Assembly (NCBI GenBank): GCA_017591395.1
Contig: WEDG01000707.1
Location: 20,525-84,524 of the forward strand
Direction: 5' to 3'
Source: Schistocephalus solidus
Taxonomy: Eukaryota; Platyhelminthes; Cestoda; Diphyllobothriidea; Diphyllobothriidae
DNA length: 64,000 bases
Positions 59,005 through 64,000 of this stretch are shown here, in pieces. Positions within the stretch are counted from its first letter, which is position 1. Each line of letters starts with the position of its first letter. Position numbers and translations under genes: made by a program. Below the pieces are notes generated by a model. It was not told the origin of the DNA, searched no databases, and saw nothing but the letters and a program-made list of their open reading frames with translations.

Positions 59005-59563
59005 ACAACTCTGCCCACTTCCGCATCAGACAACTGACCGGCTCGGACAGTGGTTTGATTGTGGGGGTGGGGGAGAGATTGAGGTTAACAGTTCAGTGCA
59101 TTTTCCTCACTATAAACAATCTGTCGCACTTGAAACTCTCATGGTGCGCTAAAAGCCGTGGCTTGGAAGGTTGCCAACTGACGGGATAACTCGGACCGCG
59201 TGGTCAGCCCTATGTGTGTTTTGTGTGGAGTGGCTGACTGGCGGACTGAGAGTCGGGCTGCAATGGCTCCTTCTTAATGTGGCCTTTATGGCACTCCCAC
59301 TCCGTGGGATCTGAGTCAGGTGTGGTGGCACACCCAGGGGCGGCTCCGGCCGCGCCAGCCACCTGCGCCCTCTCCCATCTCCGGTATTCTTACTTTGTTT
59401 TGACACCGGGCCCAGGTGGGGGAGAAGGAGAGAGTGCGGTAGCTGCAGCGCAAGGCTACTGTCACTTAAAACTAATTCACGCGCAAGTCACCGTCCCTGC
59501 ACCACCTTGTGTGGAGCATACGATGGACCTCGTCGAAATCGACGGCCGAACTATCGTGTGTGT
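59005..59563 (+). repeat. R1 modular repeat, plus orientation
   Basis: CCGCATCAGACAACTGACCG, GCGCTAAAAGCCGTGGCTTGG, GGCTGACTGGCGGACTGAGAG, CTTCTTAATGTGGCCTTTATGGC and the 3' module ending ACCTCGTCGAAATCGACGGCC. Order is identical to 26500-27040. Like that copy it lies directly at the 3' end of the zinc-finger retrotransposon. Confidence 0.85.
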
Positions 59564-59929
59564 GGAAAGGATACAGGTGAGAATTTTAATTTATATTTAA
59601 GTAAACCCATTAACACCCACCCTCTTGAGGTTATACAAAATTAATTGATTGATCAATCCTGGTGACAGCCTATAAGAATTATGAGAATTTGTCGGGTGCA
59701 ATTAAATCACAGGCCTCTAATTATGGTATCGAGTATCTAAAGGAACTAAGGTATTTTCCTAAAGGAACTAAACAGTAGTGAATTTTGACGGACACAACGG
59801 TTTTGGGGAAAGACGAATTTACAACATAAGGGTACGTACTAACCATCGGAGCTACAGGACCCCACCGTGAGCCTTGTGTGTTCACATATAAGCTAGGTTA
59901 CTATTTAATCCTACCGCAACATATGACTT
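59564..59929. other. Unassigned AT-rich stretch
   Basis: No gene recognised. It may be part of the PLE relic that follows, too worn to identify. Confidence 0.3.
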
Positions 59930-60930
59930 CATCTTATCGAATCTGGTGACGAAGCCTGGTGCAAGGAACTTGAAGAGGCATAGAAGAAGGCTCACAGTGA
60001 TCTCACAAGTGAATACCCTATGAGGGTGTTCGAATGTTGCCAAAAAAGTGTACTTCACCTTTGCTGGAGAAAACTATGTGCTAATCCATGGAACGCCAAT
60101 GGGCTCCCCGATCTCCGGTTAAGTGACACAACTGGTTGTAAAGAAGCTATAAAAAACGGTTCCTATCCAACCTAAGCCATTCTTTTGAAACCGTTACATT
60201 GATGACACGTTTTTCATCTTCGGAAAAAAACATGCTGCAAAATTTTATAACTTGATCAACGGGATCTTCATGAGGGAGCAGCAACAGCATTCCTTTGGTG
60301 TCCTCTTAACCGAAATTAAAACGGTGAAATTAAGATGACGGTTTACAGGAACGCAATGAACACCACATAACTTCTCAGCTTTCAAAGCAGCTGTCCAGTG
60401 GCTCACAAAAGGAGCTGTGTGAGAACGCTCTTCAAATGTGTTCAGACTCATTGCAGCAAGCCGGAGTGAAAGTAAGTGAGGCCCGGTATCTTCGAGACAT
60501 ATTTATACAGAATGGCTACCCGATGGCGTTTATAAGCCGATGCCTACGCGTTCGGTCCCGGAGGATCCAAACAAAGGCACCACCAAGTGACTGAGCGCAT
60601 TTTTGTGGGACTAGGTATTGGAATTGCACGCCAGCTGAAAGTTACTATACACAGTAGGATGACGAAAATCAAAGACAACCTAAATCCAAAGGAGCAATCT
60701 GGGGTAGTGTATTGCATCCCATGCCCAAACTGACCTTGCAACTACGCCGGTCAGACTGAACACAAGCTCGGATCATGCACACCTGAACATAAGCTAGTGA
60801 CAGGAAGAGCAAGGTTTGAGCACAGCCAACTCTCGAAACACCTGAGGCTACCAAATTTTGCAGGTTATAAGTTTAATCGTTCAAACCTACCCTCACACTT
60901 TAGTGCCCTAATTGTTAAAATCTTGAATTA
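59930..60930 (+). pseudogene. Penelope-like element relic: RT core and GIY-YIG endonuclease
   Basis: In broken frames the plus strand encodes IHGTPMGSPIS (60078-60117) and RYIDDTFFIF (60190-60219), the motif B-like and catalytic motif C blocks of PLE reverse transcriptase, with the two catalytic Asp residues still present. About 470 bases on, GVVYCIPCPN..CNYAGQTEHKLG..EHK (60697-60780) is the GIY-YIG nuclease block with its CCHH-like cysteines partly lost to a stop. More than ten stops and several frame changes make this an old relic. PLEs use this nuclease to open target DNA. Confidence 0.8.
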
Positions 60931-61675
60931 GGTCTGGAGGAAGATTGTGTAATACAATCACCACCCCATATGATCAAAAAGAGGAAGTTGAAGGACTAGC
61001 ACTTACCAACCACAGAATAGAGCAGTAATTCGTTTAAATGCGAGGTATGCAGAACTCTTAGACACGATGGGGGAGCTGTGGCCGACGGTAAACATTGCTA
61101 GGTCAGCGTTCTTCTTCAAGGCTCAATGTTTCAAGGTCATGCAACTTCGCCGCGAGCGGTTCCTGACTCACTGACCTGCAGACCTTGAACCACTTCCATT
61201 TGTACACGCAAGTGCGTCCTGATTGTCGTGAGTGCCCGAACACCCCTTCCTTCGGCCGACGCAGTATGGTTCAATAGACACGCCACCACTAGGTTAATGC
61301 AACACACACGCATTGGAACTCTTTAACACGATGGCAGACCATTTATAAAATTGTATATCCAATTTGATGGCGACTTTGTCCACAGGGAAGTCAAAAAGTA
61401 AAATTCCAAAATAATTGATACATAGCCCTTGTCGGTAGATAGATAAAAGGCCACTCATAATTTAGTTTTTAAATGGTGGCAGTCTAAAAGCTGATCTAGA
61501 TGAGGGATCGGTACAACATGGTGGTTAACGTTATTTTTTTAAAAATTTCTGCCGATGGAAAACGAGCTAGACGAGACATGAAAAGCGGTCGCTCTCATGT
61601 GAAACACAATTTAAATTACTAGGAGGTTTTGGCCGATTTGAATAATTCATTTGACCCACTTGTGTAAAACTCGGT
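60931..61675. other. Unassigned stretch after the PLE relic
   Basis: No gene supported. 61635-61675 belongs to the repeat that carries the tRNA-like element at 61676-61728. Confidence 0.3.
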
Positions 61676-61728
61676 GGCCTCGGTGGGATTCGAACCCACG
61701 CCAGCCAGGGAAAGACAACTACGAGGCC
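61676..61728 (-). repeat. tRNA-like hairpin element (truncated tRNA or SINE head)
   Basis: On the minus strand GGCCTCG (61728-61722) pairs perfectly with CGAGGCC (61682-61676) as a 7-bp acceptor-like stem, and a perfect T arm, GTGGG-TTCGAAT-CCCAC (61699-61683), sits directly before the 3' strand, as in tRNA. Only 22 bases separate the 5' stem strand from the T arm, so at least one of the D and anticodon arms is missing. A worn relative is at 40003-40060. A pseudo-tRNA inside a repeat is the best explanation. Confidence 0.6.
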
Positions 61729-62510
61729 TCCACAGGCGGGGGCCGTGAGTTTAATCACACTTGGATCGAGTAACCCACCCAGCCTGGTGCAAGGTATGAA
61801 ATCCACCAATTCTGATACAGTAAGCTGACTGTCCAACCCGGATTTCCTAAGCACTCAATCTAGAATCCCCCAGTTACTACCACCGAGGTCGAAGAGTTTT
61901 GCACAAGTGGATCCCAATACACAATGAACATTTTCAAAAGTATTGGCTTGTCCCATAAGATCGTGTAGTTTTCAATTATTCAAAATTTTATTATGTTATA
62001 TGTTGTTGGACGTGCTCATGTTATAAGTCAGTTTGCTCCTCAAATAAGCACTTTCAGAATTCGTCTATAATTTACAAGTTGAATTAAGTTTTGATTATTT
62101 ACAGCTTAAAGAAAATGAAGCGTCAGCTCGAAGGAAATAAACATTTCCAAAATCCAGTTTATTCAGGTTCAATAGTGGCGGCAACGCAGTGAAGACCAAC
62201 AGAAACCTTTGGATCATTGTCGTTGAAAGAACAGCAAAAAAAAACAATCTACTCATTTAAAAGCAGGACGGAGGCTCCGCGATATGGACGGAAGTTAGGC
62301 TTCAATGAGGATCACCTCAATGCTTTTGTCTATGCAGATTTCAATCAAAAATTTCGAGGATTTACCAGACAGATAAGATGCAGCAAAGGAACACTATTTC
62401 GACATCTGCAGTCTATAACAAAGGTCCGAAAGCTTAGTTCTTGGTCTCCGTACGTTCCGACTATAGATTAATAAGATTCAGTGCGCAAATTTCGCTGCCT
62501 TATTACTGAA
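61729..62510. other. Intergenic, no gene supported
   Basis: An 84-codon frame at 62217-62471 has no recognisable domain. The rest is AT-rich and unassigned. Confidence 0.3.
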
Positions 62511-62934
62511 TAAAAAGTCATGTCCGAATCACCCGACTCCATGTCCTGCACTTAATAATTTCAGAAATTATTTCCCCGATTATTCTCTGGAGTCCATATA
62601 CCAGAAACTGCATAGAGAACGCTTGGGGACCCACTGAGGAGCCGAACCCCTCGTTGCTGGGTCACGCAGCAGCAGAAACATCGGCGAAACACGTGTCTGG
62701 GCTTTTAGCTAGTAATTATGGCGGAAGTACGGTATAATTTCTTTGCCATATAAGATTCATACTACTTGTAGTACTACTTGTTTGTAGAATGGGCATCACT
62801 TGGTTATTCCACAGTGGTTGATTGTCTTCGACCCAAATGTTCATTGAAATTTGGGGTCTGACCCTAAAAAGTAATGTCCGAATCACCTGACTGCATGTCC
62901 TGCACTTAATAATTTCAGAAATTATTTCCTCGAA
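62511..62934 (+). mobile_element. Retrozyme-like or PLE pseudo-LTR unit: 354-nt monomer plus partial second copy
   Basis: TAAAAAGTCATGTCCGAATC at 62511 is repeated as TAAAAAGTAATGTCCGAATC at 62865, and the similarity continues for about 70 bases with only a handful of mismatches (to about 62580 and 62934). The repeats are 354 bases apart and the hammerhead ribozyme at 62621-62709 lies in the intervening monomer. Direct tandem monomers of about this size with one hammerhead are the genomic form of metazoan retrozymes and of PLE pseudo-LTRs. The second monomer is cut off by a (TA)n tract. No ORF is present. Confidence 0.7.
62621..62709 (+). ncRNA. Type I hammerhead self-cleaving ribozyme with short stem III
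   Basis: All core positions are present. Stem I: GCT (62621-62623) with AGC (62707-62709), an internal loop, then CCCA (62630-62633) with TGGG (62698-62701). Core CTGAGGA (62634-62640). Stem II: GCCGA (62641-62645) with TCGGC (62681-62685), capped by a large loop with its own small TGCTG/CAGCA hairpin. Core GAA plus A15.1 (62686-62689). Stem III: ACAC (62689-62692) with GTGT (62693-62696), no loop. C17 at 62697 gives the favoured GTC cleavage triplet, with cleavage expected between 62697 and 62698. The loopless 4-bp stem III is characteristic of hammerheads in Penelope-like elements and retrozymes, which usually act as dimers. Function here is inferred from fold only. Confidence 0.88.
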
Positions 62935-62954
62935 TATATATATATATATATATA
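62934..62954. repeat. (TA)n microsatellite
   Basis: About ten TA units that truncate the second copy of the ribozyme-containing unit. Confidence 0.95.
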
Positions 62955-63369
62955 ACGGAGGTGGTTTGCATCATGAGATAGTATAATGAAAACAAAAATG
63001 CTCCTCGGGAAATGGAGTTGTACTCGTAAATTTTCAAGTTGGTGACAACAACCCGTTGTCAGACCAAATGAACAAAGGAGAAAGTGAAGTGGCGCGACAG
63101 GACAGATTGTGACAAACAAACAGCTGGTGTCAGTAGGTGGTGGGTCAACAATTGTGCATGGATGAGGCGGTTCGGGAGAGAACAATTACATTGGCTTGTT
63201 TGGGAGGAGGTGGGTGGCGTGTAACTACGGCCGCTAGATTATCGATCATTGTTCAGCGGGTTGGATGTAAGAAGTCACTGCGTCGTTTGGATGTGTCGGA
63301 ATGTTTAATTGCAGTTCACCTGGTAGCCAATTAAGGGTTGGCGAAAAATGAGATTAAAAGCCGCAAGGA
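62955..63369. other. Unassigned, between the ribozyme unit and a PLE relic
   Basis: No gene recognised. It may contain the 3' end of the minus-strand PLE fragment. Confidence 0.3.
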
Positions 63370-63840
63370 TTAGCAGTCGTTGCTAGGGGTGAGGCGCCCG
63401 TTAGTCAATCGTGCACGTAATCCTTCGTAATGAGCATCTGGAGTCAATGTGGCGGTTAAGGCGAGTTGTGACGGGGGCCAAGCTTCGAGAATTCTCGAGC
63501 TTGTTTGGTGTTCGCCATGGCGATCAAAGCCCATCGCACCGATGCAATTACGCGATGAGGTCAAATTCAAGGGAGCGCGCGAACACGAGTGATAAGGGGT
63601 CACGTCGACAAATGGCTAGCTTATGTTCGTTGATGTGAGTCCCAAGACCTCGGCCTGTATGACCAATGTAAACAGAAGGGCAGTTGGCGCAGGGTATGCG
63701 GTAAATGGCATTGCTTACATGTTCTTTTGATAGGGGAGTCCTACTCTGCATAGGAGTTGCGCGTTTGGAGGACGTAGGCTTGTGGGCGAGAGCAGAGATG
63801 CCAAAGTGACTTAATTGTGGAGAGATTGTTTCGGTCTCTC
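63370..63840 (-). pseudogene. Penelope-like element relic: GIY-YIG endonuclease end, minus orientation
   Basis: On the minus strand 63751-63548 encodes LSKEHVSNAIYRIPCANCPS and then VYIGHTGRGLGTHINEHKLA, the PLE nuclease block (Y-x-I-P-C-x2-C and Y-I-G with the following Arg and Glu-His). After a frame change, 63603-63370 continues with a C-terminal stretch ending in HYEGLRARLT, which fits the usual PLE C-terminus. The segment right of 63751 (AHKPTSSKRAT-like) is the usual linker between RT and nuclease. It differs from the plus-strand relic at 60697, so at least two PLE copies are present. It may extend beyond 63840, but the RT core is not seen before the window ends. Confidence 0.75.
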
Positions 63841-63977
63841 TTGCCTTTGTTGGTACAACATTATCAACCTAGGCTACACGTCGCTATGCGACCGCCTGTG
63901 AGGGCTCTAATCTGAGTTCCAGGGCACAACGGAACATAAATGTTCCTTAAGCAGATCCGTTAGCCACACACTATCGC

Positions 63978-64000
63978 TATATATATATATATATATATAT
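63978..64000. repeat. (TA)n microsatellite at the window edge
   Basis: TA units run to the last base and probably continue past the window. Confidence 0.95.

Overview
Eukaryotic genomic DNA: long single-exon or few-exon reading frames separated by several kilobases of non-coding sequence, trinucleotide microsatellites, tRNA-derived SINEs, a non-LTR retrotransposon with C-terminal C2H2 zinc fingers, and Penelope-like element (PLE) fragments. The repeat content and the very short candidate introns fit a parasitic flatworm, most likely a diphyllobothriid tapeworm (Spirometra-like). That is recognition of family style, not proof. There are no bacterial operons, rRNA genes or CRISPR arrays.

Genes. 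The last exon of an unidentified gene lies at 870-1253. Four large genes follow: A (5165-9782, +), B (16914-19417, -), C (31782-38984, +) and D (41660-45365, +). None resembles a protein family I know. A, B and D share one ~110-residue block near the N-terminus: an F-x-x-x-F start, an acidic patch, a [RK][YF]RI-x-[LV]DY-x-Y core, then an L-K-P-x-L helix about 50 residues later. Long, low-complexity, probably disordered tails follow and differ completely between members. C keeps only a possible remnant of the helix. The locus looks like a local, fast-diverging, lineage-specific paralogue cluster. A and D each need one short frame-changing intron; B carries a 2-nt insertion inside a 96-nt coding minisatellite.

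Mobile DNA. Two copies of one APE-endonuclease / reverse transcriptase / zinc-finger retrotransposon lie at 22882-26257 (RT deleted, with a nested 488-bp insertion flanked by 7-bp duplications) and 54603-58997 (nearly full domain set, but with stops, a frameshift and a mutated RT catalytic motif). A further RT relic sits at 53395-53905. A modular interspersed repeat (called R1 here) occurs about ten times on both strands and abuts these elements. PLE relics occur at 22205-22740 (-), 59930-60930 (+) and 63370-63840 (-).

Most striking non-coding element. At 62621-62709 there is a complete type I hammerhead ribozyme fold: CTGAGGA and GAAA cores, a GTC cleavage triplet, and a 4-bp loopless stem III as known from PLEs and retrozymes. 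It lies in a 354-nt unit whose first ~70 nt recur directly downstream, as expected for a retrozyme-like or PLE pseudo-LTR tandem.
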